The notes beneath the pieces were generated by a model that saw nothing but the letters and a program-made list of their open reading frames with translations, was not told the origin of the DNA and searched no databases. Below, one piece after another: positions 22,608-30,941 of a DNA stretch of 30,941 bases; the first letter of the stretch is position 1; every line of letters begins with the position of its first letter. The stretch comes from SIG299 sp045531895 (GTDB lineage Bacteria > Bacillota > Clostridia > Lachnospirales > Lachnospiraceae), in assembly GCA_045531895.1 (NCBI GenBank), contig JAZSEW010000024.1, positions 1 through 30,941 on the forward strand, written 5' to 3'. Made by a program: the position numbers and the translations under genes.

Positions 22608-23758
22608 GAGAGGTACAGGAAAAATACTGGCACTGGCTGCATGGACTGACGGGAATCACGCAAAAAGAAAAGGAAGAATTACTTATGTTTTGTCCGGAGG
22701 TGGAAGCATGGTATGAGGCTGCAAGAAAAAAACAGGTAAAAGAACTGTTGGGGCCGTGCTGTGAGGAAACACAGAAGCAGAAGGAACGAATGAACAGAGT
22801 CATTGAATTCCTGGAGGATGATGCACGAAGAGGCCTTTCTGAAAAATCTTATGAAAATTTAAAAAAAGAAGGTATCAATATGACGTATCGGGGAGCGGAA
22901 AACTATCCGGAACGTTTAAAGCATATTTTTCTGCCTCCATTGGTATTATATTATTTCGGAGAACTGCCGCGGGAGGATAAACCATCGCTGGCGGTGATTG
23001 GTGCCAGAAACTGCAGTGTGTACGGAGAAGAGATTGCGGCTGGATTTGCGGGGCAGCTTTCAAGGGCAGGAATCCAGATTATCAGCGGCATGGCCAGGGG
23101 AATTGATGCGGCAGCGCAACGGACAGCCATAAATGAAACGGGCAGTGCATATGCTGTGTTAGGAAGCGGCGTGGACGTATGCTATCCAAGGGAAAATAAA
23201 CGGTTATATACGAGTCTTACGGAACGGGGAGGAGTGATTTCGGAAGAAGTGCCGGGAACTGCTCCTGCGTCCTGGAATTTTCCAAAAAGAAACAGAATTA
23301 TTTCCGGACTTTCCGATGCGGTATTTGTAGTGGAGGCAAGAGAGAACAGCGGTTCTTTGATTACGGTTTCCTATGCATTAGAGCAGGGAAAGGAAATTTA
23401 TGCGGTGCCGGGACGAATTTATGAAAAATTGACGGAAGGGACGAACCGGCTCATTCAGGAAGGCGCATACCTCGTTCGGGAACCAGCGGATATTTTACAG
23501 GGATTTATGGGAAAATTTGAGACTTTCAGCCCAAAATCAGAAGGGGCTGAAAAAAATTTCGAAAAAAATAAGAAGCTTTTACTTGCAAGTCGGGAAAAAA
23601 TAGTGTATGCTTGTCTGAGTTTACGTCCAAAGCATATCGAAGAACTTCAGGAAGAAACTGGAATTTCTTTGCCGGAACTTACCGGTCTTCTTTTTGATAT
23701 GGAGATGAAACACTATATAAAACAGCCGTTGAAAAATTATTTTATCATACAGAGTTGA
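22604..23758 (+). CDS. dprA: DNA processing protein DprA
   Basis: DprA binds incoming single-stranded DNA and loads RecA during transformation. I choose the ATG at 22604, which overlaps the comM stop (ATGA) and has GGAGG 8 bp upstream, giving 384 residues; an earlier ATG at 22568 would overlap comM by 40 bp. The N-terminal helical region (about 1-100) precedes the Rossmann-like core with GARNCSVYG (133-141), ISGMARGIDAAAQ, GSGVDVCYPREN, the NFPKRNRIISGLSDAV block and NSGSLITVSYALEQG. A C-terminal winged-helix-like tail (about 325-384) follows. It lies 23 bp before topA, in an order common in Firmicutes. Confidence 0.96.
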   Translation: MREVQEKYWHWLHGLTGITQKEKEELLMFCPEVEAWYEAARKKQVKELLGPCCEETQKQKERMNRVIEFLEDDARRGLSEKSYENLKKEGINMTYRGAENYPERLKHIFLPPLVLYYFGELPREDKPSLAVIGARNCSVYGEEIAAGFAGQLSRAGIQIISGMARGIDAAAQRTAINETGSAYAVLGSGVDVCYPRENKRLYTSLTERGGVISEEVPGTAPASWNFPKRNRIISGLSDAVFVVEARENSGSLITVSYALEQGKEIYAVPGRIYEKLTEGTNRLIQEGAYLVREPADILQGFMGKFETFSPKSEGAEKNFEKNKKLLLASREKIVYACLSLRPKHIEELQEETGISLPELTGLLFDMEMKHYIKQPLKNYFIIQS

Positions 23759-23781
23759 TTGATTTGAAGGAGTGAAGGGTT

Positions 23782-25854
23782 ATGGCAAAGTATCTTGTTA
23801 TCGTGGAATCACCTGCGAAGGCAAAGACAATAAAAAAATATTTAGGCAGTAATTATGAGGTGGTGGCTTCCAACGGTCACGTAAGAGATCTTCCAAAGAG
23901 CCAGATGGGTATCGATGTGGAAAATGATTATGAGCCAAAGTATATTACGATTCGTGGGAAGGGAGATATTTTGTCCAAGCTTCGTAAAGAAGTGAAGAAG
24001 GCGGACAAAGTGTACCTCGCAACTGACCCGGACCGTGAAGGAGAGGCAATTTCCTGGCATTTGTTCCATACGTTAAAGCTGGATCCGAAAACTACCAGCC
24101 GTATTACCTTCAATGAAATTACAAAGAATGCTGTAAAGAATTCCATTAAGGAAGCAAGAGATATTGATATTAATTTGGTAGATGCCCAGCAGACCAGAAG
24201 AATACTGGACCGAGTGGTAGGCTACCGTATCAGCCCGGTTCTGTGGGAAAAAGTAAAGAGAGGCTTAAGTGCAGGACGTGTACAGTCTGTGGCACTTCGC
24301 CTGATTTGTGACAGAGAAGAAGAGATTAACGAGTTTGTCCCGAAGGAATACTGGAGTCTGACAGCGTCCATTCTGGCAGATAAGGAAAAGAAACCGTTTG
24401 AAGCAAAGTTCTATGGTATCGGCGATAAAAAACTGGCTGTAGAGAGTGAGGCACAGGTACAGGAAATCAAGAAGGAAATAGAAGGTAAGCCGTTTACTGT
24501 GGCAGAAATCAAGAAGGGAGAACGTCAGAGAAAGGCGCCGCTTCCGTTTACAACAAGTACACTGCAGCAGGAGGCTTCCAAACTTTTAAATTTTTCCACT
24601 CAGAAGACGATGCGTCTGGCACAGCAGTTATACGAAGGTGTAGATGTCAAGGGACATGGTACCGTGGCATTGATTTCCTACTTAAGAACCGATTCCACCC
24701 GTATTTCGGAAGAAGCGGATGCAGCGGTTCGTTCCTATATCGTGGAGAATTACGGCAAGGAGATGGAAGCGGAGCAGTTAAAGGAAGCATCTAAGGGAAA
24801 GAAAATTCAGGATGCTCACGAAGCCATCCGTCCAACCGATGTAACAATTACTCCCGCGGAGGTTAAGGATTCGTTAGGCAGAGATTTATTCCGGTTATAT
24901 CAGTTAGTATGGAAGCGTTTTGTAGCAAGCCGAATGCAGCCGGCAAAGTACGAAACAGTTTCGGTGAAGCTGGATGCCGGACAGTATCGCTTTACTGCGG
25001 CAGCGTCTAAAATTATATTTGACGGTTTTATGAGTATGTATGCCGTAGAGGAGGAAGAAGGAGACGAGGGAGGAAAGAGTCAGACGGTAGCGAAACTGAC
25101 AAAGGAATCGGTATTGAAGCTTTCCGAGCTTTCCGGTGAACAGCATTTTACCCAGCCGGCACCGCATTATACCGAAGCTTCTCTGGTACGTACCATGGAG
25201 GAACTTGGAATTGGCCGTCCAAGTACGTATGCACCGACCATTACAACAATTTTAGCACGTCATTATGTGGTAAAAGAAAATAAAAATATTTATGTAACGG
25301 AGCTTGGTGAGGCGGTAAACCGTATTATGAAGCAGGCATTTCCGACGATTGTGGACACCAGCTTTACCGCAAATATGGAAACGCTGCTTGACAGTATTGA
25401 AGAGGGCGACATTCAGTGGAAAACAATCATCCGTAATTTCTATCCGGATTTAGAGCAGGCGGTACAGGAAGCCGGAGAGAAGCTTCAGAATGTAAAGATA
25501 GAAGATGAAGTAAGTGATGTGGAATGCGAAGAGTGCGGCCGTATGATGGTTATCAAGTATGGCCCGCACGGAAAGTTCCTTGCCTGTCCGGGCTTTCCGG
25601 AATGCCGGAATACAAAACCATATCTGGAGAAAATCGGTGTGCCTTGTCCGGACTGTGGAAAAGAAGTGGTAATCCGTAAAACAAAGAAAGGCAGAAAGTA
25701 TTTTGGCTGTGAGAGTAATCCGGAATGCAGTTTTATGTCCTGGCAGAAGCCTACCAAGGAGCATTGCCCGAACTGCAATAAGGTTTTAGTAGAAAAAGGT
25801 GCTAAACTGGCGTGCGTTGATGAAACGTGCGGTTATGTTACGGCGCGTGCTTAA
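23782..25854 (+). CDS. topA: DNA topoisomerase I (type IA)
   Basis: TopA relaxes negative supercoils through a 5'-phosphotyrosine intermediate. The 690 residues match the Firmicutes enzyme. The TOPRIM domain opens with LVIVESPAKAKTIKKYLG and carries Asp82, Asp84 and Glu86 (DPDREGE). The catalytic tyrosine is Tyr300 in SYLRTDSTR. After the toroidal core come three C-terminal zinc-ribbon-like modules starting with CEECGRMM, CPDCGKEV and CPNCNKVL; the third has its second Cys pair as CVDETC. GAAGGAG lies before the ATG. It is probably co-transcribed with comM and dprA. No clear terminator is seen in the 133 bp before the codY promoter. Confidence 0.98.
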   Translation: MAKYLVIVESPAKAKTIKKYLGSNYEVVASNGHVRDLPKSQMGIDVENDYEPKYITIRGKGDILSKLRKEVKKADKVYLATDPDREGEAISWHLFHTLKLDPKTTSRITFNEITKNAVKNSIKEARDIDINLVDAQQTRRILDRVVGYRISPVLWEKVKRGLSAGRVQSVALRLICDREEEINEFVPKEYWSLTASILADKEKKPFEAKFYGIGDKKLAVESEAQVQEIKKEIEGKPFTVAEIKKGERQRKAPLPFTTSTLQQEASKLLNFSTQKTMRLAQQLYEGVDVKGHGTVALISYLRTDSTRISEEADAAVRSYIVENYGKEMEAEQLKEASKGKKIQDAHEAIRPTDVTITPAEVKDSLGRDLFRLYQLVWKRFVASRMQPAKYETVSVKLDAGQYRFTAAASKIIFDGFMSMYAVEEEEGDEGGKSQTVAKLTKESVLKLSELSGEQHFTQPAPHYTEASLVRTMEELGIGRPSTYAPTITTILARHYVVKENKNIYVTELGEAVNRIMKQAFPTIVDTSFTANMETLLDSIEEGDIQWKTIIRNFYPDLEQAVQEAGEKLQNVKIEDEVSDVECEECGRMMVIKYGPHGKFLACPGFPECRNTKPYLEKIGVPCPDCGKEVVIRKTKKGRKYFGCESNPECSFMSWQKPTKEHCPNCNKVLVEKGAKLACVDETCGYVTARA

Positions 25855-25987
25855 GGGTGTCGGCGTTGGTACGATGTGTTACTGCTTAAGTATATAATCA
25901 GATTTTACTTCTTACATGATTTATTTGCGATGTTGCGTGAACAATAACTCTGTTGTCACAAATTTATAAAAAAATCGAATAATTCAC

Positions 25988-26033
25988 TTGCTAATATGAG
26001 AAGTTCGTGGTATAGTTAATTTTAGAGGAAATT
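25988..26033 (+). promoter_or_regulatory. codY promoter with candidate CodY box
   Basis: TTGCTA (25988-25993), a 17-bp spacer and TATAGT (26011-26016) form the promoter. Directly behind the -10, ATTTTAGAGGAAATT (26019-26033) matches the CodY consensus AATTTTCWGAAAATT at 11 of 15 positions and would cover the transcription start. Negative autoregulation is known for CodY; here it is inferred. Confidence 0.6.
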
Positions 26034-26060
26034 GTCGTTCAATTCTGGAAGGAGGCGGCC

Positions 26061-26825
26061 ATGAGCGTTCAATTATTAGATAAGACAAGGAAGATTAATA
26101 AGTTATTACACAATAACAATTCCCACAAGGTGGTATTTAATGATATCTGCCTTGTATTAAGTGAAATACTGGAATCTAATATTCTGGTTATCAGTAAAAA
26201 GGGAAAGGTGCTGGGCATTAAGAACCGGTCAGATATTTCACCGATTAAGGAACTGATTCAGGATTCTGTGGGAGGCTATATTGACAGTGTGTTAAATGAG
26301 CGCCTGCTGAATATTCTTTCTACCAAGGAAAATGTAAATCTGGCAACACTGGGTTTTGAGTTTGATGGTGTCGATGAATATCAGGCAATTATTCTTCCGA
26401 TTGATATTGCAGGAGAGCGACTTGGTAATTTATTCATTTATAAGACAGGAAAATCGTATTCTATCGATGATATTATTTTGAGTGAGTATGGCACCACTGT
26501 TGTAGGTCTGGAGATGATGCGTTCCGTAAATGAAGAAAATGCAGAGGAAAACCGCAAGGTTCAGATTGTACGGTCTGCCATCAGCACATTATCCTTCTCG
26601 GAATTAGAAGCGATTACTCATATTTTTGAAGAGCTGGAAGGAAATGAAGGAATTCTTGTTGCAAGTAAAATTGCCGACCGGGTGGGAATTACCCGTTCCG
26701 TAATTGTAAATGCTCTCAGAAAGTTTGAAAGTGCGGGAGTAATTGAATCCCGTTCCTCGGGTATGAAGGGTACTTACATTAAGGTTTTGAACGATGTAGT
26801 ATTTGAAGAACTGAAAAATTTATAA
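26061..26825 (+). CDS. codY: GTP-sensing transcriptional pleiotropic repressor CodY
   Basis: CodY senses branched-chain amino acids and GTP and represses nutrient-scavenging, and often motility and competence, genes during rich growth. The 254 residues match the family. The N-terminal GAF effector domain (about 1-155) starts with LLDKTRKINKLLHNN. The C-terminal winged helix has the strongly conserved ASKIADRVGITRSVIVNALR (about residues 201-220), followed by KFESAGVIESRSSGMKGTYI. GGAAGGAGGCGG lies before the ATG. The gene has its own promoter and terminator and stands between topA and the flagellar operon, which makes it a plausible local regulator of motility. Confidence 0.98.
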   Translation: MSVQLLDKTRKINKLLHNNNSHKVVFNDICLVLSEILESNILVISKKGKVLGIKNRSDISPIKELIQDSVGGYIDSVLNERLLNILSTKENVNLATLGFEFDGVDEYQAIILPIDIAGERLGNLFIYKTGKSYSIDDIILSEYGTTVVGLEMMRSVNEENAEENRKVQIVRSAISTLSFSELEAITHIFEELEGNEGILVASKIADRVGITRSVIVNALRKFESAGVIESRSSGMKGTYIKVLNDVVFEELKNL

Positions 26826-26847
26826 TTGCATAATTGACAAGGATGAG

Positions 26848-26890
26848 GAGGGAAAAAGGATGTTTGCACAACCTTTTTCTCTTTTTATTT
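26848..26890 (+). terminator. Intrinsic terminator of codY
   Basis: GAGGGAAAAAGG (26848-26859) pairs with CCTTTTTCTCTT (26872-26883; some G-U pairs), followed by TTTATTT. It separates codY from the flagellar operon. Confidence 0.8.
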
Positions 26891-26987
26891 GCAGGTGGTG
26901 TTTATTCTTGTTAAACTTGAAAAATATTCTTTTTAGTACAAAACCTAGTGTATTTGTCCTATTTTTGTCGAAAAAGTGAAATAAATC

Positions 26988-27015
26988 TTGTGTTTTTGAA
27001 AAAAATCATTATAAT
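26988..27015 (+). promoter_or_regulatory. Promoter of the flagellar operon (flgB)
   Basis: A perfect TATAAT (27010-27015) is preceded at 16 bp by TTGTGT (26988-26993). The form is sigma-A-like; I see no sigma-D (TAAA/GCCGATAA-type) promoter. The region from 26890 to 27009 is AT-rich and could hold regulator sites. The ATG of flgB follows 46 bp after the -10. Confidence 0.65.
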
Positions 27016-27061
27016 AGATAGTGAGACTTTGTAAAAAGGGATAGGAAAGGAAGAAATCGAC

Positions 27062-27460
27062 ATGATCGGATCCAATGCATATAACTACATTAATGTGTTG
27101 AATAAGGCGGCAGGTGCCAGTTGGACAAAAAATGAAATTATTGCAAATAACATTGCAAATGTAGATACACCGGACTATAAAAGAAAGGACATGAATTTTG
27201 AATCCTTATTATCCGATGCTCTTTCTGACACTGCATTACATACAAAAAATATGGATAAAAAGGTGGCTAACTTAAAGATGTCCGCGTTAAATCCTGATAT
27301 TTATACCGAATATTCAACGTTGAGCTATCGTTACGACGGCAATAACGTGGATATTGATACAGAGCAGGCATATCTGGCAGATAATCAGATTAAGTACAAT
27401 GCGCTGCTTGATTCCATGACACATGAATTTAACCGTCTGAAGATGGTATTAAACCAGTAA
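27062..27460 (+). CDS. flgB: Flagellar basal body rod protein FlgB
   Basis: FlgB is a proximal rod subunit of the flagellar basal body. The 132 residues are typical. The N-terminal rod motif NEIIANNIANVDTPDYKRKD (residues 22-41) is the family signature. The C-terminal helix region (VDIDTEQAYLADNQIKYNAL) resembles the end of other axial proteins. AAAGGAAG lies before the ATG. It is the first gene of the flagellar operon, 20 bp before flgC. Confidence 0.95.
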   Translation: MIGSNAYNYINVLNKAAGASWTKNEIIANNIANVDTPDYKRKDMNFESLLSDALSDTALHTKNMDKKVANLKMSALNPDIYTEYSTLSYRYDGNNVDIDTEQAYLADNQIKYNALLDSMTHEFNRLKMVLNQ

Positions 27461-27480
27461 TATACTAAGGAGGTTTTCCT

Positions 27481-27942
27481 ATGTCTTTAATGACCAGCCT
27501 TAATATCAGTGCCAGCGGCATGAGTGCCCAGCGTACCAGAATGGATATTATTGCGCAGAATGTTGCCAATGTAAATACAACCAGAGATGAAAATGGTGAT
27601 CCTTACAGAAGACAGACTGTTGTTTTTGAAGAACGCTCTGTAAACAACCGTAATTTTGAATCTTATCTTACTGCACAGAGAACCGGATTGTCCTATAATC
27701 CGCAAATCGGTTCCGGTGTTAAGATTTCTTCTATTGCAGAGGATCATGTAACTTCCATGAAGAAGGTATATGAGCCGGGCAACCCGGATGCGGATGAAGA
27801 TGGTTATGTAACCTATCCGAATGTGAACACAGTAACTGAAATGACTAACTTAATTGATGCCAGCCGTTCTTACGAGGCAAATGTAACAGCATTTAATGCA
27901 ACGAAGAATATGGCTTTAAAGGCGTTAGAAATAGGAAAGTAG
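27481..27942 (+). CDS. flgC: Flagellar basal body rod protein FlgC
   Basis: FlgC is another proximal rod subunit. In its 153 residues, the N-terminal SGMSAQRTRMDIIAQNVANV and the C-terminal block VNTVTEMTNLIDASRSYEAN followed by VTAFNATKNMALKALEIGK are characteristic of axial proteins that form a coiled coil between their ends. AAGGAGG precedes the ATG. It is co-transcribed with flgB and fliE. Confidence 0.96.
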   Translation: MSLMTSLNISASGMSAQRTRMDIIAQNVANVNTTRDENGDPYRRQTVVFEERSVNNRNFESYLTAQRTGLSYNPQIGSGVKISSIAEDHVTSMKKVYEPGNPDADEDGYVTYPNVNTVTEMTNLIDASRSYEANVTAFNATKNMALKALEIGK

Positions 27943-27991
27943 AGATAAATAGAAACGGATAGCACTATCCGGCAAAGGAAAGAGGATTACA

Positions 27992-28303
27992 ATGAATATC
28001 TCAGCAATACAGGGTGTATCGTTATATGATAATCTGCTTACGGAAGAAAGTAAAAAGCTGACCGGGGCAAATACAGAAACTTTTGAGGCGTTGTTAAATT
28101 CTGCGATGGGATTAATTAATGAAACAGAGGACGCAACCAATGCTGCTGAACAGGCAGAATTAGAATATATGCTTGGTTTAAATGACAATGTAACAGATCT
28201 TTTAGTTGCACAGCAGAAAGCAAATATTTCCCTGCAGTATACCGTAGCTGTTAAAAATGCGGTGACTCAGGCATATCAGGAAATTATGGCACTTCAGTTC
28301 TAA
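27992..28303 (+). CDS. fliE: Flagellar hook-basal body complex protein FliE
   Basis: FliE joins the MS ring to the rod. The 103 residues match the small family. The conserved C-terminus is visible: LLVAQQKANISLQYTVAVKN followed by AVTQAYQEIMALQF. The N-terminal half is acidic and variable, as usual. AAAGAGG lies before the ATG. It sits in the classical flgB-flgC-fliE-fliF-fliG order. Confidence 0.95.
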   Translation: MNISAIQGVSLYDNLLTEESKKLTGANTETFEALLNSAMGLINETEDATNAAEQAELEYMLGLNDNVTDLLVAQQKANISLQYTVAVKNAVTQAYQEIMALQF

Positions 28304-28369
28304 TAGCTGAATGCATTATACAATAAAGCCGTAAGGGGAGTTAAGGGCGGCACAAAGGAGCAATAAAAA

Positions 28370-29971
28370 ATGCAGGAAAGATTAAAAGAACTTCCGAAGA
28401 AAATTTTAGAGTATTGGAATAAATGGACAAGTAAGCAAAAAACCATCATAATCAGTGTAATCGCTGCAGTCATTGTTATGATAGCAGTGCTTGTTATGGT
28501 GCTTGGAAGAACAAAATATGTGAAACTGGATACATTTGAGGACACAAGAACCGCAAGTAATGTGGTATCACTGCTTAAGGAAAATGCGATTACCACAAAA
28601 CTGGATTCAGACAACCTGACAGTTATGGTTGATGAAGAAATGTATATGGATGCGGTAATGGTTGTATCTGTCAGCGATATGGTAGAGGACGGGTTCACCA
28701 TTGATGACTTATTGGATAATGAACTTACTACCACAAATGGAGAGCGTTTAACAAAAAGTCATTTATATGTCGTATCTGATTTGGAAAACTATCTGATTAA
28801 GTATACGGATGGTGTAGTAGATGCTACGGTAAATTATATTCCTAAGGATACCGCAAACTCTATTCTTGTCACAAGTAAAACAATTCCTGTCAGCGTCATG
28901 TTAGTAATCAATGACGATTTTGATAAGGATAATGCAGAGGGTATCGCAAATTTTATTGCTTTGGCAATAGGTAATCCTGATACAAAGGATATCAAAATTA
29001 TCGACCAGAATGGTAAACTTTTATTCAATGGTCCGGAAGAGGAAAATGAGGACGAAATTGATTTAACCGATACCATGGTAATAACAGAACAGATTCGTAA
29101 AGATTATATTGAAGCAGTTACAGGTGCAATGCTGATGAATAATTTCACAGAGGTAGATGTTGCGCCTTATTTGTCTGTCAATTATGACAGAGTAAACGAG
29201 ATGTTTACCGAGTACATTCCGTTGGACGGAGAAATTCATGGTGTTTTAGTAGAATATCATGAAACTTCCAGTGAAGGTGAAAATGGTTCCGGTGACATTC
29301 CTGGAACAGACTCCAATGCTGAAGTGGACTATTATGTAACCAATGGCTCCGAGGGTGCTTATGAAACAAGTACGGAGGATGATTACTATCAGCCAAGTGT
29401 ACGTGTTACCAATAAGGTTTATGCTAATGGTACCGTAGATGCAGTGACTTCTTCTATTGCAGTTACGGCAACCAGAGTAGTACATCGTTCCGAGGAGCAG
29501 TTACAACTGTTAGGGGAACTGGATGATATGACCTTTGAAGAGTATGTACTTCGTCATGAGGATCCGGTAAAAACAGATGTTTCTGCAGACCTGATTCCGG
29601 TAATTTCTAAGGCAACCGGTATTCCGGAAGAAAATATTACGTTGCTTACTTATGATGTTTTCCAGTATACACCAAAGGAAGAAGTGGCAAGAGACTGGAC
29701 CTTCTATCTGCAGATTTTACTTGCAGTTATCTTGATTGCATTCCTGCTCTTTGTAGTCTTCCGCGGCATGGCTCCGGTAGAAGTAACCGAACTGGAACCG
29801 GAATTGTCTGTAGAACAGTTGCTTGCTACAACAAAGGAAAACCAGTCCTTAGAGGATGTCGAATTCAGCGAACAGTCCGAGACACGAAAGATGATAGAAA
29901 AATTCTTCGAGGAGAATCCGGAGGCGGTTGCACAGCTGTTGCGTAACTGGCTGAATGAAGATTGGGATTAA
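28370..29971 (+). CDS. fliF: Flagellar M-ring protein FliF
   Basis: FliF forms the membrane MS ring, the base of the flagellum and its export gate. The 533 residues are normal. A first membrane helix (about 24-46; IIISVIAAVIVMIAVLVMVL) and a second one (about 446-464) bracket the periplasmic ring-building domains. The short cytoplasmic tail ends in ETRKMIEKFFEENPEAVAQL plus LRNWLNED, the FliG-binding part. The region of about 295-335 is rich in Ser, Gly and acidic residues and looks like the flexible beta-collar loop. AAAGGAG lies before the ATG. fliG follows after 27 bp. Confidence 0.97.
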   Translation: MQERLKELPKKILEYWNKWTSKQKTIIISVIAAVIVMIAVLVMVLGRTKYVKLDTFEDTRTASNVVSLLKENAITTKLDSDNLTVMVDEEMYMDAVMVVSVSDMVEDGFTIDDLLDNELTTTNGERLTKSHLYVVSDLENYLIKYTDGVVDATVNYIPKDTANSILVTSKTIPVSVMLVINDDFDKDNAEGIANFIALAIGNPDTKDIKIIDQNGKLLFNGPEEENEDEIDLTDTMVITEQIRKDYIEAVTGAMLMNNFTEVDVAPYLSVNYDRVNEMFTEYIPLDGEIHGVLVEYHETSSEGENGSGDIPGTDSNAEVDYYVTNGSEGAYETSTEDDYYQPSVRVTNKVYANGTVDAVTSSIAVTATRVVHRSEEQLQLLGELDDMTFEEYVLRHEDPVKTDVSADLIPVISKATGIPEENITLLTYDVFQYTPKEEVARDWTFYLQILLAVILIAFLLFVVFRGMAPVEVTELEPELSVEQLLATTKENQSLEDVEFSEQSETRKMIEKFFEENPEAVAQLLRNWLNEDWD

Positions 29972-29998
29972 AGTAAGAAGCACAAGGGGTGAGATGAT

Positions 29999-30941
29999 AT
30001 GGCAACAAAAATTGCAGATCTGAATGGTGTTCAGAAGGCAGCAATCCTGTTAATTACATTGGGACCGGAAAAAGCTTCCAATGTATTTAAACACCTGAAG
30101 GAAGATGAAATAGAACAGTTAACACTGGAAATTGCAAATACACGTAGTGTAAGCCAGTCTTTGAAAGAGGAGGTTCTGGATGAATTCTACGAGGTATGTC
30201 TGGCTCAGCAGTATATTGCCGAGGGTGGTATCGGCTACGCAAAGGATTTGCTGGAAAAGGCTCTTGGTTCCGAAAAGGCCATGGAGGTTATCGGCAAGCT
30301 GACAGCATCCCTGCAGGTGCGTCCGTTCGAATTTATTCGAAAAATCGATGCTTCCCAGATTTTAAACTTCATTACAGAAGAGCATCCGCAGACCATTGCT
30401 CTCATTTTATCTTATCTGTCCACCGGACAGGCATCTGCCATTATTTCGCAGCTGCCGCAGGATAAGCAGGCTGATGTTGCAAAGCGTATTGCATTAATGG
30501 ACAGAACCTCGCCGGATGTTATTAAGGAAGTGGAACGAGTATTAGAAAGAAAGCTTTCTTCCCTGGCAAATCAGGATTACACCATTGCCGGCGGTGTCGA
30601 CGCTATCGTAGAAATTTTAAATACAGTAGACCGTGGTACAGAAAAGCATATCATGGAAACCCTGGAAATCGACGAGCCGGAACTTGCCGACGAAATCCGC
30701 AAGAAGATGTTTGTCTTCGAGGATATTCTTACCCTGGACGACCGTTCCATTCAGCGTGTGCTGCGTGAAGTTGATAATAATGAGCTTGCTGTCGCTCTTA
30801 AGAGTGCCAACGACGATGTACAGAATGCTATTTTCAACAACCTGTCCAAGCGTCTTGCTACAATGATTCGAGAGGATATGGACTTCATGGGACCTGTTCG
30901 TATGAAGGATGTTGAAGAAGCACAGCAGAAGATTGTTAACA
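29999..30941 (+). CDS. fliG: Flagellar motor switch protein FliG, 3' partial
   Basis: FliG is the switch-complex subunit that transmits torque from the stator. It runs off the window end; 314 of about 335-340 codons are present without a stop. It begins MATKIADLNGVQKAAILLIT, with AAGGGGTGAG before the ATG (29999). It contains the EHPQTIALILSYL segment of the middle domain, the MFVFEDILTLDDRSIQRVLR segment that starts the C-terminal domain, and the charged torque helix LSKRLATMIREDMDFMGPVR. The ATG five bases upstream is out of frame. Confidence 0.97.
   Translation, partial: MATKIADLNGVQKAAILLITLGPEKASNVFKHLKEDEIEQLTLEIANTRSVSQSLKEEVLDEFYEVCLAQQYIAEGGIGYAKDLLEKALGSEKAMEVIGKLTASLQVRPFEFIRKIDASQILNFITEEHPQTIALILSYLSTGQASAIISQLPQDKQADVAKRIALMDRTSPDVIKEVERVLERKLSSLANQDYTIAGGVDAIVEILNTVDRGTEKHIMETLEIDEPELADEIRKKMFVFEDILTLDDRSIQRVLREVDNNELAVALKSANDDVQNAIFNNLSKRLATMIREDMDFMGPVRMKDVEEAQQKIVN

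Noticed and set aside
1..30941. CRISPR arrays, tRNA or rRNA genes, transposases or prophage genes
   Set aside because: None seen: no regularly spaced repeats, no recognisable tRNA cloverleaf or rRNA segment, and no transposase or integrase-like protein in any frame.

Overview
The window reads as a chromosomal segment of an anaerobic, flagellated Firmicute, most likely a Lachnospiraceae member of the Roseburia/Agathobacter/Lachnospira type. The reasons are a dprA-topA-codY block leading straight into flgB-flgC-fliE-fliF-fliG, a clostridial fhs (formate-tetrahydrofolate ligase), a YlmC/YmxH protein next to nrdR, strong purine-rich Shine-Dalgarno sites, TTGACA/TATAAT-type promoters, and a secreted family-11 rhamnogalacturonan lyase that points to pectin use. 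The genus is a guess. All assignments come from reading the sequence; no database was searched.

Layout. 1-4.1 kb: the 3' part of a type I phosphodiesterase/nucleotide pyrophosphatase family gene, then a 1012-residue lipoprotein rhamnogalacturonan lyase closed by a strong hairpin terminator. 4.2-6.3 kb: an AT-rich accessory island with a promoter that has no obvious gene, a HigB/Gp49-type toxin and XRE antitoxin pair with a direct-repeat operator, and a cytoplasmic S41-type peptidase-like protein. 6.3-19.1 kb: housekeeping genes on the + strand: pnp, an M16 zinc peptidase, an O-acetylhomoserine sulfhydrylase, a membrane HD-GYP protein, ftsK/spoIIIE, fhs and a TIM-barrel sugar isomerase-like protein. 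19.1-19.9 kb: ymxH (- strand) diverging from nrdR (+).

19.95-20.98 kb is a 1-kb gap without a credible protein gene. It holds what I consider the main discovery: two homologous, divergently oriented, large structured RNAs (about 403 and 447 nt). They share invariant sequence blocks of 9-13 nt, but many of their helices have different sequences that are still fully paired (compensatory change). Wobble pairs fix the transcribed strand of each copy (left copy -, right copy +). I do not recognise the family.

21.0-25.9 kb: comM (YifB) and dprA, overlapping by ATGA, then topA, a natural-transformation/DNA-topology block. 26.0-26.9 kb: codY with its own promoter, a candidate CodY box at its transcription start, and a terminator. 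27.0-30.9 kb: the start of a large flagellar operon (flgB, flgC, fliE, fliF, and fliG cut by the window end) behind a promoter with a perfect TATAAT. CodY next to motility genes fits the known control of flagella by nutrient status in Firmicutes, but a direct link here is inference.
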